Shown here: piece after piece, positions 16,130 to 24,709 of the stretch | How the letters are laid out: each line of letters opens with the position of its first letter | How positions within the stretch are numbered: the stretch's first letter is position 1 | Origin: Fimadaptatus sp050946055 | Lineage (GTDB): Bacteria; Bacillota; Clostridia; Christensenellales; Aristaeellaceae | Assembly: GCA_050946055.1 (NCBI GenBank) | Contig: JBMNUB010000009.1 | Span: 1-64,000 of the forward strand | Direction of reading: 5' to 3' | Length of the DNA: 64,000 nt | Notes under the pieces: model-generated | What the model saw: only the letters and a program-made list of their open reading frames with translations | The model's database searches: none | What the model was told of the DNA's origin: nothing | Translations under genes and position numbers: made by a program

Positions 16130-16963
16130 ATGAGACTGGGCGCCAACATAAGGGCCACCCATTCCCCCGAGGAATGGATAGCCGAGCTTAAGTCCAAGGG
16201 ATACCGCGCCGCATACTGCCCGCTGGACGTGGATGCGTCCGATGCGCTCATAGCCGAATACCGTCAGGCCGCCGTGGAAAACGACATAGTTATCGCCGAG
16301 GTCGGCGGCTGGAGCAACATGCTCTCGCCCTCGCCCGAGCTGCGCGCGCGCAATGTGGAGCGCAACATCCGCTGCCTGATGCTGGCCGATGCCATAGGCG
16401 CGCGATGCAGCGTGAACGTGTCCGGCAACCCCTGCAGCGACTCGGCATGGGACAAGTGCTTCCCCGACTTCGACGGCGACGCTGCATATGAGCGAGTCGT
16501 GCGCACCGCACAGCACATAATCGAGCAGGCCGCTCCGCGCAGCGCCGCGTTCACGATAGAGTGCATGCAATGGATGATACCCGACTCCATAGAGAGCTAC
16601 GAGCGCCTGCTGCGCGACGTGGACAGCCCGCACTTTGGCGTACACTTTGACGCCGTGAACCTGATAAACAGCCCCAGCCGCTATGTACACAACGGCGAGT
16701 ACATAACCCGCTTCATAGAGCGGCTGGGCGCGCACATACGCTCCTGCCATCTCAAGGACGTGATAATGCGCAGCGACATGCTGGTACACATCGAGGAGAC
16801 GCTGGCCGGCACGGGTGTGCTGGATTACGGCGCGCTGCTGGGCGGCATAAACGCGCTCGACCCCGACATACCGATGATGCTGGAGCATCTGCCCGACTTG
16901 GAGAGCTACGACCGCGCCGCCGCATACGTGCGCGCGCAGGCCGCACAGCTGGGAATCGAGTGA
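16130..16963 (+). CDS. TIM-barrel sugar isomerase/epimerase (AP-endonuclease-2 family)
   Basis: The 277-residue product belongs to the xylose-isomerase-like TIM-barrel group. Likely metal ligands are in order: Glu in FTIECMQWM, Asp in FGVHFDAVNLI, His in IRSCHLKDV and Glu in MMLEHLPDLESY. These proteins isomerise or epimerise sugars, keto acids or cyclitols. The ribosome site AAGGAGG overlaps the stop codon of the VOC gene, so the two are translated together. The exact substrate cannot be told. Confidence 0.88.
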   Translation: MRLGANIRATHSPEEWIAELKSKGYRAAYCPLDVDASDALIAEYRQAAVENDIVIAEVGGWSNMLSPSPELRARNVERNIRCLMLADAIGARCSVNVSGNPCSDSAWDKCFPDFDGDAAYERVVRTAQHIIEQAAPRSAAFTIECMQWMIPDSIESYERLLRDVDSPHFGVHFDAVNLINSPSRYVHNGEYITRFIERLGAHIRSCHLKDVIMRSDMLVHIEETLAGTGVLDYGALLGGINALDPDIPMMLEHLPDLESYDRAAAYVRAQAAQLGIE

Positions 16964-16985
16964 CGGCATGCATTAGCCGCGCTCA

Positions 16986-17232
16986 CTTAAAAAAGGGGCT
17001 TGCTAGGCGTGTATGGGGATAACCTCCCCCGCCACTGCCACCTATACCATTTTTCACTGAAATCCTGAATATTTCCGGGTGTGTAAACTGCAAGGAATAC
17101 ATCTTTGCTATTGGAAATAGGATTTCCCGACGCAAAAATCTCTGTGCGCCCACCGCGCATGTCGCTGGGCGCGATTGAAGTCGAGAGGGCTTTTAGCCTA
17201 TCGACTTCTCTTGCTCCCGGTTTTCGATAGGT
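16986..17232 (-). repeat. Dispersed hairpin-rich element, copy D (degenerate, minus orientation)
   Basis: Read on the minus strand, this segment follows the element at 24306-24562 block by block: GCGCCCAGCGACATG..GCGGTGGGCGC, GGGAAATCC..ATTTCC, GCAGTTTACAC and GGCGGGGGAGG..CCCC. The terminal repeats are largely decayed, and the first hairpin is replaced by a different stem (GAAGTCGATAGG). Confidence 0.8.
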
Positions 17233-17538
17233 ATGAGAGCGCGGCCCTTCGCCAAATCTTGCGGGAAGGGCCGCGCTCACTTTATTATATGCACTTTTCA
17301 TGCGCATTAGGGCGCAATGTCCTATCCATGCCTATATGCCGCCTGCGCCATGCGAGGGCGGCAGCATTGCGCTGCGCTAAGCGTATCGAATGGACTTTGC
17401 GCGCAGCCCTGCGTACCGAATGGCGGCACGGCTGCGCTAAGCATTCTATGCGCATATGCAAGTTTTCCCGATGAACGCGCGCGCATATAAAGGTGCAACC
17501 GGCTCAGGCGCGCTGCGCTCATGTCGCGCTTCAGGCAG
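17233..17538. other. Intergenic stretch without a recognised gene
   Basis: An inverted repeat (GAGCGCGGCCCTTC/GAAGGGCCGCGCTC, 17239-17278) could serve as a terminator-like hairpin. No supported coding frame. Confidence 0.45.
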
Positions 17539-18129
17539 TCACTTGAGCGCCTTGCGCAGGCGCGAGACCATGTACCAGCAATAGCCGTCCATGAGCCCCT
17601 CGGCCACCAGGCAGCCACCCACGAAGCGCAGCAGTATAAGCTCCGTGCTGAACGGATCGCACAGCGCCACCGTGCCAAGTATCAGCGCTATCGCCGCGCC
17701 TATCAGGCAATGCCACCAGCCCGCCGCGCTCAGGCGCTTCATGTCCAGCCCGGTCTGGAGCTTGGCAAAGCCGCCCACTATCAGCGAGCCGCCCCATATG
17801 TACGGCAGCACGCCCACGGGTATCTCGGGTATCACAAGCAGCACCACGCCGCCCGCAAACAGCGTAAGCCCCAGCGTGAGATCCTGCCGCGTGAACGCGG
17901 TCAGCTTATCTCCGCGCAGATACAGCACGCAGTAGTACACGCCCATTATCATGAGCAGCACCGCCAGTGCTATGCCGAATATGTGATTAGACGTGCCGGG
18001 CGCTATCAGCAGCGCCAGACCGAACAGCAGATATATGACCGCCGTCACTATGTTGCTCGCGCTCAAAAGACCTCGCGCAAAGCCCGTGTTCCCCGCATTC
18101 TCCCCCTGCTTCTTGAACGGATTCCTCAT
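17539..18129 (-). CDS. HdeD/DUF308-family membrane protein
   Basis: The 196-residue product has six hydrophobic segments arranged as three repeated hairpins, with the IYLLFGLALLIAPG and LGLTLFAGGVVLLVIPEI patterns typical of HdeD/DUF308 proteins. HdeD in E. coli is tied to acid resistance at high cell density; the Firmicute members have no known role. A strong GGGAGGG site precedes the ATG. A related domain is fused to a papain-like domain in the gene at 20875-22284, so two HdeD-like proteins lie within 5 kb. Confidence 0.88.
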   Translation of the reverse strand: MRNPFKKQGENAGNTGFARGLLSASNIVTAVIYLLFGLALLIAPGTSNHIFGIALAVLLMIMGVYYCVLYLRGDKLTAFTRQDLTLGLTLFAGGVVLLVIPEIPVGVLPYIWGGSLIVGGFAKLQTGLDMKRLSAAGWWHCLIGAAIALILGTVALCDPFSTELILLRFVGGCLVAEGLMDGYCWYMVSRLRKALK

Positions 18130-18602
18130 GTATTTCCCTCCCGCAGCCGCAAAACGGCCATGATATCTATATATTCATGTTTTGGCAGCCAAATTCCTTC
18201 CCAAACGCATTCAGCCGCATATTTTTGGGATCTTCACGGAAACTTAGGCTAAAGGGGCTGAAAAAGCGGTTCTTTGCGGAAACCTATGGAATTTTTGAAA
18301 GCAAAGGTCAAGCTTCGCAATTTCCGCAAGATGGTTAATGCTGAAAAATGCAAGCCGCCCTTAATTGCCATTCATATCATGGCTAAGCCGTGATAGGCTT
18401 TAGCGCATTAATCCCACACGGAACCGTGAATAACCTGTCTTTGACAAAGCCCCTGGCCTTCTGCCGCGCAGCGCACGCGCGCTTGCCCCATCTCAGCCGG
18501 CTGGAACATAGCGCGTGCGCTGTGTGCGGCGAAGCGATTCATGCTCTATGCGCATTGCGCTCCGCGAGAGATATTCGCGCCTTGCTCAATGCGCAGATGC
18601 TG
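18130..18602. other. Intergenic stretch without a recognised gene
   Basis: No coding frame with a ribosome site is seen. The tandem array begins at its right end. Confidence 0.5.
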
Positions 18603-18996
18603 ATGCGCTGTATGCTTAGCTCAGGCATCGGCAAGCGTTAATCCCACCTGCCAGCGCTATGCGGCGCGCACAGCACGTCATGCGCTGTATGCGCGGCGCA
18701 GGCATCGGCAAGCGTTAATCCCACCTGCCAGCGCTATGCGGCTCGCACAGCACGTCATGCGCTGTATACGTAGCTCAGGCATCGGCGAGCGTCAATCCCA
18801 CCTGCCAGCGCTATGCGGCTCGCACAGCACGTCATGCGCTGTATGCGCGGCGCAGGCATCGGCAAGCGTCAATCCCACACGCCAGCGCTATGCGGCGCGC
18901 ACATCCGTCATGCGCTGTATGCGCGGCGCAGGCATCGGCAAGCGTCAATCCCACACGCCAGCGCTATGCGGCGCGCACAGCACGTCATGCGCTGTA
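18603..18996. repeat. Tandem array of five 77-base units running into the amidohydrolase 3' end
   Basis: ATGCGCTGTAT recurs at 18603, 18680, 18757, 18834, 18910 and 18987 (spacing 77, 77, 77, 76, 77). The last repeat supplies the stop codon and final codons of the minus-strand amidohydrolase gene, so each upstream unit carries a copy of that gene's 3' end. The units differ by a few substitutions and no spacers exist. Confidence 0.93.
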
Positions 18997-20721
18997 TACC
19001 GCATTGCCGTCCTTGTACGTTTCCAGCACCTTTATGCCGGCTATGTCCTCGACGGGCGCGGTCAGGGGGTCTGCCGACAGGCGCACCATGTCCGCGCGCA
19101 TGTCCGGCAACAGCCTGCCCTTCTGCTCCTCCTCGAAGTACTCATACGCGCCATACACTGTCTCGGCGCGCATTATCGCCGCGCGGCTCACATCGGTAAT
19201 GCCGGGCTTGGCCAGCAGCTCGCCCGCCGCCGTGCGCCTGTTCAGCGCTATCTGCATGGTCTCAAGCATGTCGGGCGGCAGCACGGGCGTATCCTGATGC
19301 AATGTAAACGGCATGTCCAGCCGCTCGGCAAGTCCCAACGGGCTTATGCCGCTGGCGCGCTCCATGCCGAAGTTGCGCAGATGCGCATCGCCCCAGTAGC
19401 GCACATGCGCCGCGAAGTAGCTGGGTATCATGCCCAGATACGCCGCGCGGGGCAGCTGATCCGGCTGCATGAGCTGCGCATGTATTATCACATTGCGATT
19501 CCGGCGCGCATCGGTATTTAGGCACGCCAGCTGTTGAGCGCGCAGCAGCTGGTCTATGGCCGCGTCGCCATTGCAGTGGGTGAGCAGCTGGCGTCCGCGC
19601 TTGGCCGCATACAGCACATACGCCTGCGCCTGTTCCTCGGAATACACGGGATATCCGCGGTAGTCCGCGCCCTGACCCTCGCCGGGCAGATACGGCTCTC
19701 GCAGCCATGCCGTGCGCCCCTGCGGACTGCCGTCCAGAAACAGCTTATATCCGCCCAGGCGCATGCCGCCCTGATAGCCCGAGGCGAGTTCGGGTTCTTC
19801 GGCAAATATGTCACCGCGCGACATATCGCCCTTGCGCATGAACTCCACTATCTCCTCGGGCGGAACGGCCTCGCGCAGATCGGCGTAGCACACCACGTCC
19901 AGCTTGAGCCTGCCCGCCGCCGACGCGCGCTTTAGCAGGCGCACTCCTTCATGAGACGCAAGCCCTTCCTGTGCCGTGGTCACGCCGCGCTTCAGGTATT
20001 CGCGCTGAGCGCGCTCCAGCAGCGCCATGCGCTCGGCATCGGTGGGCGCGCCCATGCCGCCCGCCGCGCGCATGAACGCGGCCTCCTCCATGTAGCCGGT
20101 CGGCTGCCCCTGCGCGTCGTGCGCTATCATGCCGCCCGCCACCTCGGTATCCGCGCCTACGTGCGCGCGCTCCAGCCCGGCGCTGTTCAGCACGCCCATA
20201 TGCCCCGAGGCATGCGTTATCAGCATGGGCGTGGCCGCCAGCGCGCGGCGCGCATCCATGGGCAGAGCGGCAAACTCGTCTGCCACCTGCGCGCCTATGC
20301 CATCCAGCAGGTGCTTATCGGGGTGCTCACGGCCGGGCAGCAGGTTCTGGTCATAGCCAAAGCCAGCCAGCCATGCATCCAGCCCGCTCATGTCGCCCGA
20401 GCGCAGCGCTGTCTGGGCGCGCTCTCGCAGCGCTGCACGCATGGCATCGGCTATGGCCTGACCTGTGCGCGCGCCTCTCACGTCCACGCAGCGCAGCGTG
20501 TCCGCATACTGGCATATGTGGCTGTGGCCATCCACAAAGCCCGGCATGAGCGTGGTGTCCTGAAGGTCTATTCGCTGCGCATCGCCGCCCGCCAGCGCCT
20601 CCACGTCTGCAAGGCCGCCCGCTGCGCGCACCTTGCCATCCTCTATGAGCAGCGCCTGCACGCGCCCGCCCGTACCGTCCGCCATGGTCAATATATTGCC
20701 GCCAAAGTATATCCTCTTCAT
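18985..20721 (-). CDS. YtcJ-like metal-dependent amidohydrolase
   Basis: The 578-residue product is an amidohydrolase-superfamily enzyme of the YtcJ / Amidohydro_3 type. The metal motif GFVDGHSH is at residues 61-68. Further conserved pieces are LITHASGHMGVLNS, GVTTAQEG, LFLDGSPQGRTAWL, LLTHCNGDAAIDQ and HQDTPVLPP. Relatives hydrolyse N-acyl or cyclic amide bonds; the substrate is unknown. The start follows GGAAAGGTGG. The stop codon lies inside the last unit of the 77-base tandem array. The HdeD/papain-like gene lies about 150 bases upstream and could be co-transcribed. Confidence 0.9.
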   Translation of the reverse strand: MKRIYFGGNILTMADGTGGRVQALLIEDGKVRAAGGLADVEALAGGDAQRIDLQDTTLMPGFVDGHSHICQYADTLRCVDVRGARTGQAIADAMRAALRERAQTALRSGDMSGLDAWLAGFGYDQNLLPGREHPDKHLLDGIGAQVADEFAALPMDARRALAATPMLITHASGHMGVLNSAGLERAHVGADTEVAGGMIAHDAQGQPTGYMEEAAFMRAAGGMGAPTDAERMALLERAQREYLKRGVTTAQEGLASHEGVRLLKRASAAGRLKLDVVCYADLREAVPPEEIVEFMRKGDMSRGDIFAEEPELASGYQGGMRLGGYKLFLDGSPQGRTAWLREPYLPGEGQGADYRGYPVYSEEQAQAYVLYAAKRGRQLLTHCNGDAAIDQLLRAQQLACLNTDARRNRNVIIHAQLMQPDQLPRAAYLGMIPSYFAAHVRYWGDAHLRNFGMERASGISPLGLAERLDMPFTLHQDTPVLPPDMLETMQIALNRRTAAGELLAKPGITDVSRAAIMRAETVYGAYEYFEEEQKGRLLPDMRADMVRLSADPLTAPVEDIAGIKVLETYKDGNAVYSA

Positions 20722-20874
20722 TGCCTATCCACCTTTCCGATGCGCGCGCCAAAGCATGTCCGGCGCACATATTGTCATAATCATACAGCGCGCCGTCATT
20801 TAGCTGGCGCGCTGAGATAACTATCGCTTTTGCAGGCGGCATATCGCCGTCCGCACTTGACCGCAGCCCGCAGG

Positions 20875-22284
20875 TCAGGACACCGCCTCCTGCGCGGTCT
20901 GACGCCCCTTTATCTTGTATACCGTCTTGCGTATCACGGGGCTGTCGGGGTCCTTGAGCTGGCGCTCCATGAAGGCGTAGTACGAGCCCGGCGTGATTAT
21001 GCCATAGCTGGGCAGCACCTTGAGTCCGCTCTGCCCCACCAGTATCTCCGCCATGGCCACGCAGTTGGTCTTGAGCGCGGAGTATATCTTGAACGGACCG
21101 CTTACCACCTTGTAGTAGCGTATCGGTATGAACTGGCTGGCATGAGCGCTCTGCCCCACGTCGGTAGAGTTGCGCTCGCTCGGCTTCCAAGGCACGCAAT
21201 CGGCCAGCGTGCGCTCAAGCGTGCGGCGCACCTGCTTTTCCTGCTCGACGGTGAGCAGCATGGTGAAGCCCACCAGCGTCTTTTTCTGCCATCGGCGGCA
21301 GTAATCCAGATAGGGCTTGAGCTTTGTCACCATGAACGTGCCGTCCGAATAGAAGCCCAGCACGCGATTGCTGGCATCGTCATAGCAGCCGTAGGAGTAC
21401 ACTGTATCGCCCAGCGCGAAATCGACATGGCCATATCCCATGGCGACATTGCGCCCCAGATGGAACAGTATCGTCAGCCGCTTATTCGATATGTCGGCCT
21501 TGGGCGCGTCGGGCGCGGGCTTTTCGTATATGTGGTCGGTATTATTGCGCTCCAGCATGCGGTTGAACTTGTCCAGCAGCCACACGGGCAGGAAGCTGGT
21601 CAGCATGACCGGCGGCTGTATGCGCACGCGCATGAGGAAGCGCGAGTTCTCCATATCCCAGCGCAGCATAGCATGCAGATATTCCACAAATGCGCACAAG
21701 CCCTCCAGCAGCAGATACACTCCCGCCACCACGCGCACGTTTATCACATTGGATATGGGATGCAAAAGCATGGTCACGCCAAACAGCAGCGACAGCACGG
21801 CGATAACCAGATAGCGTATCCAGCCGCGGCTGCCGGTCGAGCGCAGCTGATACACATACGAGGCCTGCACAAAGCCGGTCAGCAGCGCCCACAAGCCAAA
21901 GCCCATGCCAAAGCCGCCCGCAACTATGCTGGGAAAGAAACCTATCAGCGCCCCCAGTACCAGCGACAGCGATGCGTTGAGTATCAGTGGCCAGCGCTTC
22001 TGTTCGCGCAGGAAGCCCATCAGCTCGCGCCCCATGGCGCAGGCGCGCTGCTTTAAGCCCTGCGGTTCGGCCTCGTCGCGCGCTTCGCCCTGCGCCGGGC
22101 TGCGCTCGGTAAACAGCGTGAGTATCGAAAGCACGGCGTTTATGAGCAGCGCCGCCGAGAGCAGCGTGCTTATGACTGCGCTTATGAGTTCCGGTCGTGC
22201 CAGCACCAATATTCCCAGCACTATCAGCCCCAGCGACTGCATAAGCAGCATCTGAGGCTTTATAAGGCTTGCCTGTCTGCGCAT
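20875..22284 (-). CDS. Fusion of HdeD-like membrane domain and permuted papain-like domain
   Basis: Residues ~1-215 of the 469 form HdeD/DUF308-type membrane hairpins (LGLIVLGILVLARPELISAVI; LVLGALIGFFPSIVAGGFGMG). A soluble domain follows. It has a His early (MGYGHVDFALGDTVYSYG) and a Cys late (KTNCVAMAEILVGQSG), the order found in circularly permuted NlpC/P60-like proteases (DUF4105/LRAT type). This suggests a membrane-anchored cysteine hydrolase or acyltransferase; the activity is inferred. The ATG at 22284 fits GGGAG; the frame is open to a GTG at 22341, but a promoter at 22347-22375 would start the message about there. Confidence 0.7.
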   Translation of the reverse strand: MRRQASLIKPQMLLMQSLGLIVLGILVLARPELISAVISTLLSAALLINAVLSILTLFTERSPAQGEARDEAEPQGLKQRACAMGRELMGFLREQKRWPLILNASLSLVLGALIGFFPSIVAGGFGMGFGLWALLTGFVQASYVYQLRSTGSRGWIRYLVIAVLSLLFGVTMLLHPISNVINVRVVAGVYLLLEGLCAFVEYLHAMLRWDMENSRFLMRVRIQPPVMLTSFLPVWLLDKFNRMLERNNTDHIYEKPAPDAPKADISNKRLTILFHLGRNVAMGYGHVDFALGDTVYSYGCYDDASNRVLGFYSDGTFMVTKLKPYLDYCRRWQKKTLVGFTMLLTVEQEKQVRRTLERTLADCVPWKPSERNSTDVGQSAHASQFIPIRYYKVVSGPFKIYSALKTNCVAMAEILVGQSGLKVLPSYGIITPGSYYAFMERQLKDPDSPVIRKTVYKIKGRQTAQEAVS

Positions 22285-22346
22285 ATACCCCATCTCCCAC
22301 GCGCCCGGCACATGCCGCGCGCAACGTATTTTCTCCCTCACTTATG

Positions 22347-22375
22347 ATACTAAATCCTTTGCGCCTCAAAGTCAA
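22347..22375 (-). promoter_or_regulatory. Promoter of the HdeD/papain-like fusion gene
   Basis: On the minus strand TTGACT, 17 bases and TAGTAT. It supports the downstream ATG at 22284 as the start. Confidence 0.55.
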
Positions 22376-22899
22376 GCCCCTGCGAATATTATAACAATGT
22401 GCTATGGCTTTGTCACTTATGTCACATTGCCGACATCGTCTTGAAGCAGTGCCGCCAAATTTCAGGCGCACCGCGCATGCTACGCGCGCTTGTACTATGC
22501 TCGCACTGCGTGTGCGCCATGCCTTGCGCATCCGAAGCATGCTTGCACGACGCGCGCCACGCATGTATGCCATGTGCGATACATGCGCGCTTGCAGTACG
22601 CTTTCACCGCATGCACATCTGCGTGTGCAGCACTTGCGATGCATGCATACCCGCCGCGCTGAAGCGCCTCATGGCCATGCCCATCCTCAGCACAGCATGC
22701 CTTGGCAAAACAGTCCTTCACGCAGGGTCAGGCTAGAATGGTCGAGACAGCAGGCGCTCACAAAAGCCCGGCGAACTTTGCGCGCCAAGGCCGATTATCG
22801 CGGTTTTGGGCAGCGGCGTCCATGCTGAAAGGCGCAGGCACGCCCCCTGAATACCGCTTTTTCATGCGCAGCGCTTTAGCCTGCCCGACCGGAATAACC
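22376..22899. other. Intergenic stretch without a recognised gene
   Basis: Frames are short, rich in Cys/His/Ala and without ribosome sites. Words such as GCATGC are common. Nothing further is recognised. Confidence 0.5.
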
Positions 22900-22939
22900 A
22901 AAAAAACGGCGCGCCGCTCGTTTGCAAGCGGCGTGCCGT
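22900..22939 (-). terminator. Intrinsic terminator of the Gfo/Idh/MocA gene
   Basis: On the minus strand ACGGCACGCCGCT pairs with AGCGGCGCGCCGT (one mismatch), followed by a run of T residues. Confidence 0.85.
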
Positions 22940-22972
22940 ATGCGCGGATGTGTTCCACGCGGAAGTGTGCTA

Positions 22973-24145
22973 TCAGATTTCGGGAATCTCGACGTTGATC
23001 TCGTGACCCACGGCGGCGCTCTTGTTTATGCCGTCGATGATAGCCTGATTGTAGAGTATCTGGCTGGTGGGTACGGGCGCGGGAGTGCCGTCCTTGATGG
23101 CATCCAGGAAGGAGCGTATCTTCAGGTCGAACAGACCCCAGTTGGGATCGTTGGGCAGTATCGGTATCTTGGTCTCGACGCGCTCGCCGGCCAGGTCGGT
23201 GTACAGCGTCATGGGGCCGCCCACGCTGCCGTTCCAGCAGTCGGTGGAGGGTATGCGCAGCGCCGCCTCGGTACCGAATATGATGGTATCGCCGGGGGTG
23301 TCGGGATGCATGGCCCAAGCTATGCGGAAGTCCAGTATGATATCGCCCTCCAGGCGCACGAACGCGGCGGCGAAATCGTCAACGCCAAAGCGCGCGGCAT
23401 TCTCGGCGGCGGTGTGAGTCGCGTCGGGAGTGGCATACTTGGGGTTGGTGCCGAAGAAGTTGGAGGTGTAGCCGGACACGGTCAGGGGCTTGGGATAGCC
23501 GATTGCGTTAAGCACCATGTCCAGAGAATAGCAGCCGATATCGCCCAGCGCGCCTATGCCGCCGGTGCTCTTCTCGATGAAGGTGCTGTTGGGTATGCCG
23601 CGACGGCGGCCGCCGCCGGTCTGTATGTAGTATATCTTACCCAGCGCGCCGCTCTCGACGATGCGCTTGATCATCTTCATGTTGGCATCGTTGCGGGGCT
23701 GGAAGCCTATGGTCAGTATCTTGCCGCTCTTCTTCTCGGCGCGGCAGACCTCGACGGCCTCGTCCAGAGTGACGGTGAAGGGCTTCTCAAGCAGCACGTT
23801 AACGCCATGCTCCAGAGCATAGATCGTGGGCTCCTTGTGGGCGGTGTTGTAGGTGCAGACGCTCACGCCGTCCAGTTCTTCGTTGTCGATAAGCTCCTTG
23901 TGGCTGGGATAGAAGCGCACGCCCTCGACGCCGAACTTCTTCATGAAGGCCTCGGCCTTGCCCGGTATCAGGTCAGCCGCCGCGACTATCTCCACGTCGG
24001 GCATCTTCTTATAGCTGAGTATGTGGCTCTCGGCTATCCAGCCGGTGCCGATAATGCCTATCTTGAGCTTGCGGGAAGTATCGACCGCCTTGGTCTCCAC
24101 ATCGGGAGTGAACTTGGACATGACCTCGTCAGCCTTGTTGCTCAT
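22973..24145 (-). CDS. Gfo/Idh/MocA-family NAD(P)-dependent oxidoreductase
   Basis: The 390-residue product has an N-terminal Rossmann fold (KIGIIGTGWIAESH), the signature VLLEKPFTVTLDEA with the catalytic EKP lysine, and a C-terminal domain with the family motif GGIGALGDIGCYSLDMV. Members oxidise sugars, inositols or glycosides. The second of two close ATGs (24145) is eight bases from the GAGGAG site and is preferred; the longer frame upstream is not supported. It has its own promoter and terminator. Aldose 1-epimerase is encoded divergently nearby, which fits a sugar-handling role. Confidence 0.92.
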   Translation of the reverse strand: MSNKADEVMSKFTPDVETKAVDTSRKLKIGIIGTGWIAESHILSYKKMPDVEIVAAADLIPGKAEAFMKKFGVEGVRFYPSHKELIDNEELDGVSVCTYNTAHKEPTIYALEHGVNVLLEKPFTVTLDEAVEVCRAEKKSGKILTIGFQPRNDANMKMIKRIVESGALGKIYYIQTGGGRRRGIPNSTFIEKSTGGIGALGDIGCYSLDMVLNAIGYPKPLTVSGYTSNFFGTNPKYATPDATHTAAENAARFGVDDFAAAFVRLEGDIILDFRIAWAMHPDTPGDTIIFGTEAALRIPSTDCWNGSVGGPMTLYTDLAGERVETKIPILPNDPNWGLFDLKIRSFLDAIKDGTPAPVPTSQILYNQAIIDGINKSAAVGHEINVEIPEI

Positions 24146-24217
24146 TTCCATTCTCCTCTTTTCATCATACATGTTAAGCACCATTGCCTGCCGGTTAAGG
24201 CACGCTTTCATGTGTTG

Positions 24218-24247
24218 ATTATATCACACTTGGGCGGGATATGCCAA
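24218..24247 (-). promoter_or_regulatory. Promoter of the Gfo/Idh/MocA gene
   Basis: On the minus strand TTGGCA, 18 bases and TATAAT. Confidence 0.65.
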
Positions 24248-24305
24248 TAGGTTTTTGCCATGAAATTAAGTTTGCAGGAACAAATCATGAAATATACATA
24301 CCCTG

Positions 24306-24562
24306 CAGCCTGTCAAAAAACCCCAGGAGAGCTCGGCGGGCCTTTGCAGCCCGCCGGCTTTAATCGCGCCCAGCGACATGTGCGGTTGGCGCGCAGATAT
24401 TTTGGCGGCGGGAAATCCCATTTCCCAGAGCCAAAATATCTACCTTGCAGTTTCCACGCCCGGAAACCTTAAGGATTTCTGTAGAAACTGAGTATGGGTG
24501 GCAGTGACGGGGGGAAGTTCTCCCCCGTCCACGCTTGTCAAAAAGAATTTTTTGACAAGCTG
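24306..24562 (+). mobile_element. Hairpin-rich inverted-repeat element (MITE-like), copy A
   Basis: The element is 257 bases long. Its left end CAGCCTGTCAAAAAA and the complement of its right end, CAGCTTGTCAAAAAA, match at 14 of 15 positions. ACCCTG lies directly outside both ends (24300-24305 and 24563-24568), as a target-site duplication would. Inside are successive stem-loops: GGCGGGC/GCCCGCC, GCGCCCA../TTGGCGC, GATATTTTGGC/GCCAAAATATC, CAGTTTC/GAAACTG and ACGGGGG/CCCCCGT. There is no coding frame. Related copies lie at 16986, 27096 and 36925. Confidence 0.8.
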
Positions 24563-24642
24563 ACCCTGTCATGCATTTTCGCAATGCTCAAGCCCTCCCC
24601 ATGCCAAACTTTGCGCCCGCGCGCACAACTTCACTTTGCGCG

Positions 24643-24671
24643 TTGACATGCGCGCCCGGCTGGTGTATCAT
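24643..24671 (+). promoter_or_regulatory. Promoter of galM
   Basis: TTGACA (24643-24648), 17 bases and TATCAT (24666-24671), 38 bases before the ATG. Confidence 0.75.
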
Positions 24672-24709
24672 TATGCATGAGGACTTATCTTTACGGGAGG
24701 ATGAACGAC

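Noticed and set aside
18603..18996. CRISPR array
   Set aside because: The units follow one another directly with no unique spacers, and no cas genes are near. The same holds for the arrays at 5575 and 10542.
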